Shown here: positions 25,720 to 34,968 of the stretch, one piece after another | Position numbering within the stretch: position 1 is the stretch's first letter | How the letters are laid out: every line of letters starts with the position of its first letter | DNA from: JBBRZM01 sp963813635 | GTDB taxonomy: Bacteria; Actinomycetota; Acidimicrobiia; IMCC26256; JBBRZM01 | DNA: 64,000 bases | Assembly (NCBI GenBank): GCA_963813635.1 | Contig: CAWEZO010000007.1 | Span: 1,031,101 to 1,095,100, forward strand | Reading direction: 5' to 3' | The notes under the pieces: generated by a model | The model's input: only the letters and a program-made list of their open reading frames with translations | Told to the model about the DNA's origin: nothing | Database searches by the model: none | Translations under genes and position numbers: made by a program

Positions 25720-26895
25720 CTAGACGAGACACGGACCGGTGCTGATCGAGCCGACCGCGCCGCTCGCGATCACGCGGTCGAGCACCGGGTCGAGCTCCTC
25801 GCGGGTCAGCGCGTAGGCCGACGCCGACTGGCTCGGGTCGATCGCGAACGCCACACCGTCGACGTGTCCCTGCGCGTCGACGAACGCGCCGCCTGAGTCA
25901 CCGGGCGCGAGACGCGCGGCGAGGACGAACACGTCTCGATTCGTGCGGCTGGTCCGATAGATGTCAGTGCCCGTCGCGGTGATGTCCTGTGCGACACGCG
26001 CGGGCGACTCTTGCAGCGGACCGCCATTCGGATGTCCGAACACGGCGCCGGTGGTCCCGACCTTCGCGACCCCGCGTACGAGCGGCACGAGTCGCAGGCC
26101 GGGCACCCGTAGCACCGCAATGTCCCGGTCGGTATCGAACGCGACGACGGACGCGTTCAAGCGCCGGCCGTCACGTGTGAACACCGCGGTGTGCTGCTCC
26201 CCTGCCACGACGTGGGCGTTGGTCACGACGAGGTTGTCGGCCGCGGCGAAGCCGCTGCCCTCTTGGATCTGGTCGCACGCCTGCCCCTCGACGCGCACGA
26301 TGCTCGCCGCCACGCGCGCCGCGAGCGCCGGCGGGAGACCTGTCCCCGGCGGTGGTCCACTGAAATCGGGCTGGTCGAGGTTGGCGAAGACCTGCGGCCC
26401 GGCGACGTCGGTGACGAAACGGCCGAGCGCCTCGGCGGCGCGCGGGGGTGGCGGCGCGAGTCGTGCGACGCTGCGCACGATGGCGGAGTCACGGGCTTCG
26501 TGCGCGCTCCATCCCGGCGTGCTGGCGAGCGCGGGAGTGAGCAGCCACACCGCCACGAACACGCCGACGAGGCTGACGATCACACCGGCGACGCGATCTC
26601 CCGCGTGCACCTTCGGTCCCCAGTTGAGCTGGCGGTGCAATCCGACGGCCGCAGCGACTCCGAGCGTCCAGCCGATGACCGCGAGCATCAAGATGAATGC
26701 GAGCGCCGCGAGGAACCGCGACCTCGGCGGGGCGTTGTGGAACGCGTTGACGAGTTCGTCGACGAATGCGATCGCGAGCACGACGCCCAACGCAAGCCCT
26801 GCCCAGGACAGGGCGCGGGCCAGGAACCCGAGCCGGTAACCGCCGCACGCGGCCGCGATCGCGACCGCCAGGATCAGGACGTCGAGGAAGTTCAC
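25720..26895 (-). CDS. Membrane serine protease MarP-like (CvpA + trypsin domain)
   Basis: N-terminal colicin-V-production-like region of about four membrane helices (NFLDVLILAVAIAAACGGYR onward), then a periplasmic trypsin-like domain. Triad: His in VVTNAHVVAGE, Asp in FDTDRDIAVLRV and Ser in APGDSGGAFVD. In mycobacteria MarP maintains envelope integrity under acid stress. The GTG start overlaps the trmI stop by 4 bp. 391 residues, similar to MarP. Confidence 0.88.
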   Translation of the reverse strand: MNFLDVLILAVAIAAACGGYRLGFLARALSWAGLALGVVLAIAFVDELVNAFHNAPPRSRFLAALAFILMLAVIGWTLGVAAAVGLHRQLNWGPKVHAGDRVAGVIVSLVGVFVAVWLLTPALASTPGWSAHEARDSAIVRSVARLAPPPPRAAEALGRFVTDVAGPQVFANLDQPDFSGPPPGTGLPPALAARVAASIVRVEGQACDQIQEGSGFAAADNLVVTNAHVVAGEQHTAVFTRDGRRLNASVVAFDTDRDIAVLRVPGLRLVPLVRGVAKVGTTGAVFGHPNGGPLQESPARVAQDITATGTDIYRTSRTNRDVFVLAARLAPGDSGGAFVDAQGHVDGVAFAIDPSQSASAYALTREELDPVLDRVIASGAVGSISTGPCLV

Positions 26896-27674
26896 TCGCC
26901 TGACACGAGGAGACGCGCGTGCGTGAGGAATCCGGTGTGCGCAACCATCCGGTGGTCGGGGCGGATCGATTGTCCGTCGACGTGCCAGGAACGCTGCAGC
27001 ACCTCGATCGTCTCCGCCATGCCGAACGCCGACTCGTTCAACGCCTCGCGCAATCGACCGACCTGACCGATGGTCGGCAGGTAGGCGACGAGGATCCCGC
27101 CCGGCCGCAACGCGGCCTCGGCGTGCTTCACGACGCGCCACGGCTCGGGGAGGTCGAGCATGACGCGGTCGAGATCATGGAGCTCGATGCCCTCGTAGAC
27201 ATCGCGCACCTCGATGTCGAGCGGCAGGTCGGGACCGAGGAAGCCTTCGATGTTGCGCCGAGCGCGATCCGCGAAGTCGTCGCGGATCTCGTATCCAGTG
27301 AGGTGACCGTGGGGGCCGATCGCCCGCAACAGGGTCGAGGTGAGCGCGCCCGATCCCACGCCCGACTCGAGGATCCTGGCACCCGGGAACACGTCGCCGA
27401 TGATCAGGATCGGGCCGAGGTCCTTCGGGTAGATCACCTGCGCGCCGCGCGGCATCTTCAGCACGTACTCCGACAGCGTGGGCCGGACGGCGATCAGCCG
27501 CGCGCCCATCGTGCTGCGCACGGTGACGCCTTCGCTGCGCCCCAGCAGCGCGTCGTGGTCGATGATCCCCGTGTGCGAGTGGAACGCACCGCCGGCCTCC
27601 AACGTGATCAGGTGGCGTCGTTGCTTCGCGTCGACGAGCAGCACGCGGTCCCCCACGGCGAACGGGCGGTCCAT
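26892..27674 (-). CDS. trmI: tRNA (adenine-58-N1)-methyltransferase TrmI
   Basis: Methylates A58 in the T-loop of tRNA using S-adenosylmethionine. N-terminal beta domain (GDRVLLVDAKQRRHLITLEA), SAM-binding ARILESGVGSGALTSTLLRA, then YEIRDDFADRARRNIE and DRVMLDLPEPWRVVKHAEAAL with the catalytic Asp. Start ATG was chosen as the one giving the family N-terminus MDRPFAVGDRV; upstream in-frame sequence is the neighbour's. Full length 260 aa. Confidence 0.92.
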   Translation of the reverse strand: MDRPFAVGDRVLLVDAKQRRHLITLEAGGAFHSHTGIIDHDALLGRSEGVTVRSTMGARLIAVRPTLSEYVLKMPRGAQVIYPKDLGPILIIGDVFPGARILESGVGSGALTSTLLRAIGPHGHLTGYEIRDDFADRARRNIEGFLGPDLPLDIEVRDVYEGIELHDLDRVMLDLPEPWRVVKHAEAALRPGGILVAYLPTIGQVGRLREALNESAFGMAETIEVLQRSWHVDGQSIRPDHRMVAHTGFLTHARLLVSGE

Positions 27675-27679
27675 CGGAG

Positions 27680-28621
27680 CTATCCCTGCCGGAGCTCGAC
27701 GGGCATCGCGTCGACGTCGAGCACGCCGGCGCGCTGTCGCAGGCGGCAGAACGCGCAGATCTCGCCCGGCGTCGGCGCACCGCACACGGCGCATGCGCCC
27801 AGCGCGTCGCGCTCCTCTCCGGCGTCAGCCACAAAACGATCGTGTCCGCGCTCGAGGAAGCCGAACAGGAACGCAGCCTTCGAACCCGGCGACCGGTCTT
27901 CCAGCGCGTTGAGCACATCTTTGAAACCGAGATGCTTGTTGCCGGCGGCCATCGGGCACTCGTCGACGATGTAGTCGATGCCCTGCAGGATGCAGTACGC
28001 GGCCATCTCCCGCTCACCGAGGCGATAGAGCGGCTTCACCTTTCGGGCGAAGCCGGGCGCGGCCGGGAGCACCGGGTGTTGACGGCCGAGGTAGCCCGCT
28101 TCCCAACGCAGCACGTTGCCGAGCAGCACCGCCGCCTCGTCGTCGAGGTTGTGGCCGGTCGCGACCAGGTCGTAGCCGTGCTCGAGCGCGACCGCGTTGA
28201 ACAGGTGCCGCTTCGACAACCCGCAGGCGCCGCACGGCGCGCGGTGTGTGGCTGCTGCCGCCGCGGGAATGTCGTAGCCGTAGTCCGTCGACAGGTCGAC
28301 CTCGTGCAGCTTCACGCCCTGTTTGCTCGCGTAGGCGCGCGCCGCCGCACCCGAATCGTGCGAGTACTCACCGATGCCGAGGCCGAGATACAAGCCGTCG
28401 ACGTCGTAGCCCAGGGCGACGAGGAGGTGCCAGAGCGCGAGCGAATCCTTTCCCCCCGACACCGCGACAAGCACCCGCTCGCCGGGCTCGATCATGTGGT
28501 GGTCCTTGATCGCCCGCCGCACCTGCGCTTCGCAGTGGTGCACGAAATGATCGGTGCAGAACCCTGCGTTGTGCCGGCGGATGTCGATCACCGCCGGACC
28601 GCGGCACACCCGGCACTTCAT
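27680..28621 (-). CDS. TtuA/Ncs6-type tRNA 2-thiolation enzyme
   Basis: A PP-loop ATPase that adenylates and sulfurates tRNA uridine; the TtuA branch uses a ubiquitin-like sulfur carrier. Features: N-terminal zinc finger with Cys3, Cys6 and Cys22, PP-loop SGGKDS, PCGACG with catalytic/cluster Cys, ATGHNLDDEA, the DECPM Cys motif, and a C-terminal zinc finger (CAVCGAPTPGEICAFC). 313 aa, normal for TtuA. Directly overlaps the carrier gene (ATGA), supporting a sulfur-transfer pair. The target is m5s2U54 in Thermus; here unknown. Confidence 0.85.
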   Translation of the reverse strand: MKCRVCRGPAVIDIRRHNAGFCTDHFVHHCEAQVRRAIKDHHMIEPGERVLVAVSGGKDSLALWHLLVALGYDVDGLYLGLGIGEYSHDSGAAARAYASKQGVKLHEVDLSTDYGYDIPAAAAATHRAPCGACGLSKRHLFNAVALEHGYDLVATGHNLDDEAAVLLGNVLRWEAGYLGRQHPVLPAAPGFARKVKPLYRLGEREMAAYCILQGIDYIVDECPMAAGNKHLGFKDVLNALEDRSPGSKAAFLFGFLERGHDRFVADAGEERDALGACAVCGAPTPGEICAFCRLRQRAGVLDVDAMPVELRQG

Positions 28622-28848
28622 CGGCCGCCGCCCGAGATGACGGAGCGGATCTCGACCGTGTCGTCGTGCGACAGCCGCGCGTCGCGCGTGACGAGGGTGT
28701 CGCCGGAGATCACGAGCACCGACTCGGGGTTGAGCTCGAGGCGGACGAGCAAGGCGTCGACCGTGAGCGGCCCTTCGATCTCGACCTCGCGCTTCGGGTT
28801 GCGGAGCAGCACCTTCACCGGATCCAGGCTACCGGCCGCGCCCTTCAT
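28618..28848 (-). CDS. ThiS/MoaD-like sulfur carrier with residues beyond its GG end
   Basis: A 76-residue beta-grasp protein, partner of the adjacent TtuA-type enzyme. Residues KVLLRNPKREVEIEGPLTVD and VLVISGDTLVTRDARL fit ThiS/MoaD. Such carriers end in Gly-Gly, whose carboxylate is thiocarboxylated; here the end is VISGGGR, so an Arg follows three glycines. If correct, the tail must be trimmed to expose GG. A GTG ten codons in is an alternative start. Stop overlaps the TtuA start. Confidence 0.7.
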   Translation of the reverse strand: MKGAAGSLDPVKVLLRNPKREVEIEGPLTVDALLVRLELNPESVLVISGDTLVTRDARLSHDDTVEIRSVISGGGR

Positions 28849-29049
28849 TCAGGGCTGCGGCGTCGCCCGGACCTCGATGATGTCGCCCCGCCGTAGCTCG
28901 GTCGCGAAGAGGGTCTCCGGCTTGTCGCTGAGGTAGCGCCGGGCGATCCGAACGGTCGTCGCCGCGACGCCGATGTACAGCCAGCGGCGGTTGCCCCTGA
29001 GCATGCCCTTGCGCAGGCCGGTGCGTGCGAGCTGGCCGACGAAGCTCAT
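28849..29049 (-). CDS. Small conserved basic protein
   Basis: A 66-residue protein: MSFVGQLARTGLRKGMLRGN, an Arg-rich amphipathic start, then a hydrophobic patch (WLYIGVAATTVRIARRYL) and a beta-like end (ELRRGDIIEVRATP). The ATG overlaps the preceding stop by 4 bp. It is conserved in size and arrangement with its neighbours, but I do not recognise a family. Confidence 0.55.
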   Translation of the reverse strand: MSFVGQLARTGLRKGMLRGNRRWLYIGVAATTVRIARRYLSDKPETLFATELRRGDIIEVRATPQP

Positions 29050-29270
29050 ATGCGCCGGATCTCGAGCAGGGTGCGGCGCTTCTTTCCGCGCCGCCGTCCG
29101 AGGAGGTACGCACCGACCACGACAACGGTGAACGCGACGACGACGACCGCCACGCCGACACCCTTGGCGGTCTCGGCGCCGGCCTCGGTGATGCGGTCGA
29201 ACTCGGCGAACTTGGCCTCGATGTCGGCCTTCGTGATCGGCCGGTCGGTAATCGGGCTTGACGCGGTCAT
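29046..29270 (-). CDS. Small single-pass membrane protein
   Basis: A 74-residue protein: acidic helical N-terminus (ADIEAKFAEFDRITEAGAET), a membrane helix (VAVVVVAFTVVVVGAYLLG) and a very basic tail (RRRGKKRRTLLEIRRI). ATGA overlaps on both sides. Probably part of a small membrane-protein operon with the holin-like gene; function unknown. Confidence 0.6.
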   Translation of the reverse strand: MTASSPITDRPITKADIEAKFAEFDRITEAGAETAKGVGVAVVVVAFTVVVVGAYLLGRRRGKKRRTLLEIRRI

Positions 29271-29653
29271 GTCGACTCCTTGCGTAGCGCACTGCGGGCT
29301 TTCCAGCTGATGGCCGCACCCACGATCAGGCCGACGAACACGATCAGGTACGGCACCCACGACCAGTCGCCCGTGAACGTGTCGCCGGTCTCGGTCTGCA
29401 GCGCGCGCAGACCCGACATCCCCAGGAAGACGACGCCCAGCCCCAGGAGGAGCGAACCGGCGACACCGAGGCCGAGGTAGCGGCCGAGCTTCTGGAGCGG
29501 AACGACGGTCTCCTGCTTGAAGTACGCGACCACCAGCTCCCACAGCTCAGCGACCATTTGCGGCAGCGGTGGGACCGGCGGCGCGCTCGTGCGTGGCGGG
29601 CCCGGTGACGTTGCGGCGCCGGCGTCGATTGGCTCCACGGTGGTTCCTCGCAA
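29267..29653 (-). CDS. Phage-holin-family-like (Phage_holin_3_6-type) membrane protein
   Basis: A 128-residue protein. After a Pro-rich N-terminus and a helical segment (QMVAELWELVVAYFKQET), two membrane helices occur (LGLGVAGSLLLGLGVVFLG, then WVPYLIVFVGLIVGAAISW). This resembles the chromosomal holin-like family widespread in actinobacteria, which is an envelope protein and not a sign of a prophage. No phage genes surround it. Confidence 0.6.
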   Translation of the reverse strand: MRGTTVEPIDAGAATSPGPPRTSAPPVPPLPQMVAELWELVVAYFKQETVVPLQKLGRYLGLGVAGSLLLGLGVVFLGMSGLRALQTETGDTFTGDWSWVPYLIVFVGLIVGAAISWKARSALRKEST

Positions 29654-29744
29654 TCAATCTCTCGGTGGCACGGGCGGGACTGGAGTCGGGCGGAAATTGT
29701 CGCCGCACTGGCCGTCCTGCGCAAGGATGCCCCGGAATGAGCGG

Positions 29745-31172
29745 TCAGGAACGACTCGGGGCCGGAACGGGCACCAGCGTCTGCGCGGGCGTGCCGTCCG
29801 GATAGCCGGCGATCGTGAGCGCCACCAGTCGGCGCAGGCCGATACCCGCCACCTCGGGGAACGGGCCGTTCGCGAGCAGCGAGAACTCGAGGGGCGTCTT
29901 GAGGTCGAGCAACCCGACGAGGCCGGTCACACCGTCGAGCGAGCCGGTCTTCGCCCGGAGCTTCCCCTGGAGTGGTGTGCCCACGAAGCTCGGCGCGAGC
30001 GTGCCGCTCTCACCGGCAACGGGAAGGCCGGTCCGCAACGCGGCGAACTCGGGCCGCGCGCCGAGATGCAGCGCGCCGAGCAGCAACGCGCACGTGGCCC
30101 GGTCGTCGCGGGCGAGACCCGAGCCATCCAGCATGACGAGCCCCTCGGTGGGCAGCCCCAGGGCAGCGAGCTTGGCCGCGATGGCGTGGGTGCCCGTGGC
30201 CGTGGTGCCTTGGTTGCTTGCCCGCACGCCGACCTCGCGCACGAGGAGCTCTGCGGTGAGGTTCTGGCTGGAGCGCAGCATCGCGCCGATGATGTCGGCA
30301 AGGGGCGGTGACGTGACGCTCGCGACCTTGGTCGCGTTGGGCGGCGGATCGGAGTGGCCGGGGAAGCCGTCGACGGCGACGCCCCGCTCGATCAGAAGCC
30401 GGGTGAGCTCGGCCGCTGCGTACACAGCAGGGTCGTCGGCAGGAGTCTTCTTGCCGCGGCCACTCGGTGAGCCCGGCATTGACGGTGAGCGCGCCGAGCG
30501 GGCCGACCTCGCCGTCGGTGCTGTAGTTCGGCCTCCACACGGGGAGATATCGCAGCGACTCGTAGCGTGTGTCGCTGCCTTGCACGCCCCCGGTCACGCG
30601 CCGCACGCCGCCGGCGACGATCGCATCCGCGAGCGCGGCCATCGACGTGGTGGCGTCGCCGCGGGTACCCGGTGCGGACTGCAGGAACGCGGTCGTAATC
30701 GGGCGTCGCGAGCACGGGATCGCCTGCGCCGACGAGCCAGAGACGGTCGACGGTGCCCCCGGCGGGCGGCGCGGCGGCAACGGCACTGGTCTCGTACTTG
30801 AAGTCGGGACCGAGCGTCGCCGAGCGCGGCAGTCGCGGTCAAGAGCTTCACTGTCGATGCGGGTGCGAGTGGCTGCGCGGGTAACCGGCTCGCGACGGTG
30901 CCCGCGCTGCCGTTCACCATCACGCACGCGTCGGTGCCCGCGAGCTCCGCGTCGAGTTGCGTCTGGAGGCGCGTGGCGGACACGAGGTCCACGATCGGCT
31001 CCGGCACGCGGCGCGCGGACCACACCGGTGTCGCAAGGGAACGCCCGCGGCCGGCTGCCTTCGCGGTGCTCGGCCCGTACAAACCGACGCCGAGGCAAAC
31101 GGCTGACGCAAGCACCAACACGACGACCAGTACCCGGCGCCGGCCGTCGGTGATGAAGCGGGGATCCTTCAC
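29745..31172 (-). CDS. dacB: D-alanyl-D-alanine carboxypeptidase, peptidase S13 (several frameshifts)
   Basis: A penicillin-binding protein 4-type enzyme that trims peptidoglycan stem peptides. The GTG start overlaps the next upstream stop; a membrane anchor (VLVVVLVLASAVCLGVGLY) precedes the catalytic domain. All three motifs are visible in different frames: SxxK in APASTVKLLTATAALG, SxN in LRSSQNLTAELLVREVG and KTG in RAKTGSLDGVTG. Between them the frame changes at least three times (about 30850, 30660-30700 and 30475). The ordered motifs in the expected spacing show one broken gene and not several. Confidence 0.8.
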
Positions 31173-32645
31173 TCGGTGGGAGCCCGCCGGCGGCGGAACC
31201 GGGCGTCGCGCCACAGGTGCTCGAGCGCGTTGACGGCCCGGTTGGCCGACGGATAGCAGAGCCTGCCGGTTTCGCGGACGCTGCGCGGACCGGCATTGTC
31301 GGGGTCGGTGACCGCGAGCTCGGTCGCCGTGAGGATCGGCTTGCCCGCCGCGGCAGACGCATCGGCGGCCGCGCTCGCGAAACGGGCATCCTGACGCTCG
31401 TGGTACGCGACGATGCGTTCGAGCCCGTGGTCGGGAAAGAAACGACCCGCGCGCATCATGCGGGCCTGGTTCGATTGGATCCCGAGCCCGAGGTAGACCA
31501 CCGCGTCGATGTCTTCATGATTCACAACGAGGTCGAGGACCTCGGGGATGGTGTCGCGCGTCTCCGCACCGGCGAGGTCGATCGGGTTGTTGCGGCTCCA
31601 CCGGGGCGGGAGCTTCTCGTCGAGCGCGGCGCGCAAGTCGTCGGGCAGCGTCACCAGATGCAACTCGCTGCGGGCGATGGCGTCGGCTGCGACGACACCC
31701 CAGCCGCCGGCAGTCGTGACCACCGCCACATTGGGCCCGTTCGGGCGAGGTTGGGTGGCGAACGTCGCGGCCGCTTCGAACGCATCTTCGACGGTTGCCG
31801 CGCGGACGACCCCCGCTTGGCGGCACGCGCCGTCGAACACCCGGTCATCGGTTGCGAGGGCACCGGTATGCGACGCCGCGGCGCGCTGTCCTCCGCTGGT
31901 CGTACCCCCCTTGAGGATCACGACCGGTTTCTGCGCCGTCACCGCGCGGATACGGTCGAAGAAGTCGCGGCCCTCGCGCGACGCCTTCGACGTAGGCCGA
32001 GCGCGACGGCAGTCTCGGGGTCGCTCGCGTAGTAGTCGAGGAAGTCGGGCACAGTCACCGCGGCCGCGTTACCCGCCGGACCGCGCGGCTGACCCCGACG
32101 CCGGAATGCACGGCGTAGTTCTCGAATGACGAGATGAAGTTTCCCGACTGGCTGGCGATGGCAATGTGACCACGCGGCGGGTAGGGCGCCACGATCTGCG
32201 CACACAGCGACGACCGCGTCGACACCACGCCCTGACCGTTGGGGCCGGCAACGAGCAGCCCGAGCTCGTCGGCCAGTGCCACCAGATCCTGTTCGGCCTT
32301 CCGCCCCGCGTCGCCCGCCTCGCCGTAGCCGCCCGATGTGACGAACGCGGCGCGCACACCCTTGGCCGCGCACGCGCGGAGCAGCTCGGCGTTGGCAGAT
32401 GCAGGCGTACAGACGAAGACGAGGTCGGCTGCGCCGTGGGGCAGCTCCTCGATGGATGTCATCGCGTGCACGCCGAGGATCTCGCCGCCGTCGCGGTTGG
32501 TCGCGAAGACAGGGCCGGCATAGCCGTTGGCGAGGATGTTGTGGAGCGCGACGAAACCGAACTTGCCCGGATGGCTCGACGCACCGGCGACGATGACGCC
32601 CCTCGGATCGAACAATGCCGCGAAGCGCGGATCGGTGGCGCGCAT
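31169..32645 (-). CDS. NDP-forming acyl-CoA synthetase, CoA-binding/ligase subunit (frameshifted)
   Basis: Alpha-type subunit of an ADP-forming acyl/acetyl-CoA synthetase: N-terminal CoA-binding Rossmann domain (FDPRGVIVAGASSHPGKFGF, then VAGPNGQGVVSTR), a succinyl-CoA-ligase-like domain with AIASQSGNFISSF, KPVVILKGGTTSGGQRAAAS carrying the catalytic His region (ASHTGALA), and the C-terminal flavodoxin-like part. Two shifts occur around 31950 and 32095, bridged by PDFLDYYASDPETAVALG. The ATG start shares its A with the stop of the beta-type subunit (TGATG). Confidence 0.8.
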
Positions 32646-33304
32646 CAGAGCGCCGCGTCCTTGTCGACCGTCTCGACCAGCGCGTCGACTGCGACAGGAC
32701 GGCCGTCGACCACGATGAGGGGATTGACGTCGACCGCGCGCACGTCGGGCTCGTGCTGCGCGAGGTCCGAGAGCGCGAGCAGCACGCCGACGAGCGCGCC
32801 GCGGTCGACGGCCGGCTCGCCACGGAATGGACCGAGGAGCCGTTGCGTCGAGAGGTCGTCGAGCATCTCCTCCGCATCGACCCGTTCGACGGGCACGAGC
32901 CGGAACGACACGTCGGCGATCGCCTCGGTCAGGATGCCGCCCATCCCGACCATCACGCAGCGGCCGAAGTGCGGATCGTCGGTCACGCCTGCGATCAGCT
33001 CCCGGGTACCGGACAGCATCGGCGCGATGAGGAGCTCCACCGCGCCGTCCTCCGGCGCCGCCGCGGTGAGCAGCGCCTCCCCCGCCGCGCGCACGGCCGC
33101 CACGTCGGTGAGGCCGAGCCGAACGAGCCCGCGTTCGGTCTTGTGGGCAATCGCGGGGCCGCACAGCTTCACCACCACCGGGAAGCCGAGCTCCACCGCC
33201 GCCTCGACCGCGGCGTCAACGGTGTCGGCCGTGCGCTCGTCGACGACGGCCACGCCGTGCGCGGCGAGCAAGCGCTTCGATGCCGCCTCTGACAGCGTGG
33301 TCAT
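32645..33304 (-). CDS. ATP-grasp subunit of NDP-forming acyl-CoA synthetase
   Basis: Beta-type subunit, 219 aa, with the ATP-grasp_5 fold: AASKRLLAAHGVAVVDER, VELGFPVVVKLCGPAIAHKT (ATP-binding Lys), TDDPHFGRCVMVGMGGILTE and AVDVNPLIVVDGRP (metal-binding). Coupled by a one-base overlap to the alpha-type gene, so they form one split enzyme that in many bacteria is a single fused protein. The substrate acyl group is unknown; neighbours suggest organic acid activation. Confidence 0.85.
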   Translation of the reverse strand: MTTLSEAASKRLLAAHGVAVVDERTADTVDAAVEAAVELGFPVVVKLCGPAIAHKTERGLVRLGLTDVAAVRAAGEALLTAAAPEDGAVELLIAPMLSGTRELIAGVTDDPHFGRCVMVGMGGILTEAIADVSFRLVPVERVDAEEMLDDLSTQRLLGPFRGEPAVDRGALVGVLLALSDLAQHEPDVRAVDVNPLIVVDGRPVAVDALVETVDKDAAL

Positions 33305-33315
33305 CGGGCCGGCGC

Positions 33316-34905
33316 TCAGACGGCGGAGCCGCGGTCGCGCCAGAATTCGTCGCGCAGCAGGCGCTTGAGAATCTTGCCCGCCTCGGTGCGCGGGAGCTCG
33401 TCACGCACCTCGTACTCCCACGGGCGTTTGTAGCCCCCGACCCGTGCGTCCACGAAGTTGCGGAGCTCGTCGAGGTCGAGCGTCTCCCCCGGCTTCGGCT
33501 GTACGACCGCGTGCACCCGCTCGCCCCAGTCGTCGTCGGGCACGCCGAACACGGCCGCATCGAGGATCTGCGGATGCTCGTGCATGACGGCTTCGATCTC
33601 GGCCGGGTAGATGTTGACGCCGCCCGAGATGATCATGTCGGTCTTGCGGTCGCAGATGTAGAGGTAACCCTCTTCGTCTGCATAGGCGACGTCGCCGACC
33701 GACTTCCACAGGCCCTGCTCATCGATGTCTTCACCTTCCTCGGCGTCTCCGAGCTGGCTCAGCCGCTCGTCGGTCGCGTGATAGCCGTCCATCGCCAGCC
33801 CGCTGCGGATGTACAGCTCCCCGGGATCGCCGAGCGGCACCTCCGCACCATCGTCTCCGACGAGCTTCACCTCGATCTTGCCGTACAGCCTGCCGCAGGA
33901 GCCCGGCTTGCGGAGCTGGTCTTCGGGCTGGAGCACGGTCACGATGCCGAGCTCGGTGGAGCCGTACACCTCGTAGAGGAACCAGTCACCGAGCTTCGCG
34001 ATGATCTCCTGCTTCAGCGCGTACGGCACGGGTGCCGCGTTCGCGATGAGGCAGCGCATCGACGACAGGTCGGCGCGCTCGAGCTCACCCGGGGGTTGGG
34101 TGACGATGCGCTTGAGCTGCGTGGGCGCGGAGAACGTGTTGGTGATCTCGTGCTCCTTCACCAGGCGGAGCCATGCGATCGGATCGAACTTGCGCAATAC
34201 GACGATCGGTGACGCCAGCACGTGGTTGAGGGCAGCGAAGGCAAGCGGCCCCGAGTGGTACAGCGGCCCGGTGGTGAGGTGGACCTCGTTCGCGAACTGC
34301 AAGCCGAGCTCGCCGAACAGCGCGAAGACGGTCATCGGGTCGGTGGTGGTGCGCAGCGCGCCTTTCGGCTTGCCGGTGGTGCCCGACGTGTAGATCATCT
34401 GGGCGCCGGCCGCGGAGATGTCTTGCGCCACGGGTTCTTCATCAGGCCGGCCGGCGAGCACGTCGTCCCACCCGACGAAGCCATCGGGCACGTCGCCGCC
34501 GAAGACGAGGACCTCGCGCACGTGCGGGAGCCGGTCTCGGACCTCGGCGACGAGTGGCGCCTGCTCCGCGTCGATGACGACGAGCGTCGCGTCGGAGTTG
34601 TCGATGACGTACTGCATCTCGTCGGCGTTGAACCGGTACGAAAGCGGCACCGCCACCTGACCTGCCTTGCGGGCCGCATGGAGGATGGTGATCGCCTCGA
34701 GCGAATTGGGACCGCACCACACAAGTCGCTCACCCGGTTGGATGCCGAGGTCGCGAAACGCGCCGGCAAGCCGGTTGACCATCGAGTTGAGCTCCGCGAA
34801 CGACGTGGCCGACGGCCGCGCACCACCGGCTTCGTCGACAATGACCGCCGGCTTGTCGCCGCGCGCGGCGGCGTGCACTTGTAGGACGTCGGGCGCTCTG
34901 CTCAT
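33316..34905 (-). CDS. AMP-forming acyl-CoA synthetase
   Basis: A 529-residue AMP-binding (FadD-like) ligase that adenylates a carboxylate and makes the CoA thioester. Motifs: MIYTSGTTGKPKGALRT (A3), LYEVYGSTELG (A5), YLYICDRKTDMIISGGVNIY (A7/A8) and the C-terminal catalytic Lys in EAGKILKRLLRDEF. A GGAGGG site precedes the ATG. It is followed by the split NDP-forming ligase, so two different acid-activating systems are side by side. Confidence 0.93.
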   Translation of the reverse strand: MSRAPDVLQVHAAARGDKPAVIVDEAGGARPSATSFAELNSMVNRLAGAFRDLGIQPGERLVWCGPNSLEAITILHAARKAGQVAVPLSYRFNADEMQYVIDNSDATLVVIDAEQAPLVAEVRDRLPHVREVLVFGGDVPDGFVGWDDVLAGRPDEEPVAQDISAAGAQMIYTSGTTGKPKGALRTTTDPMTVFALFGELGLQFANEVHLTTGPLYHSGPLAFAALNHVLASPIVVLRKFDPIAWLRLVKEHEITNTFSAPTQLKRIVTQPPGELERADLSSMRCLIANAAPVPYALKQEIIAKLGDWFLYEVYGSTELGIVTVLQPEDQLRKPGSCGRLYGKIEVKLVGDDGAEVPLGDPGELYIRSGLAMDGYHATDERLSQLGDAEEGEDIDEQGLWKSVGDVAYADEEGYLYICDRKTDMIISGGVNIYPAEIEAVMHEHPQILDAAVFGVPDDDWGERVHAVVQPKPGETLDLDELRNFVDARVGGYKRPWEYEVRDELPRTEAGKILKRLLRDEFWRDRGSAV

Positions 34906-34931
34906 CGGTCGGGACCCTCCAGAAGCGCCGG

Positions 34932-34938
34932 TATCCTA
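34932..34938. promoter_or_regulatory. Overlapping divergent -10 elements
   Basis: On the minus strand TAGGAT (34933-34938) stands 28 bases before the acyl-CoA synthetase ATG; on the plus strand the same bases read TATCCT (34932-34937), upstream of the glycosyltransferase GTG. Both fit TANNNT. Clear -35 elements are not seen, so polymerase binding in both directions is only suggested. Confidence 0.35.
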
Positions 34939-34968
34939 CCGCTGTGGCCGGCGCGTCTTTCGAGCGCG

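Noticed and set aside
29267..29653. Prophage, from the holin-like gene
   Set aside because: No other phage genes nearby; the family is an ordinary chromosomal envelope protein in actinobacteria.
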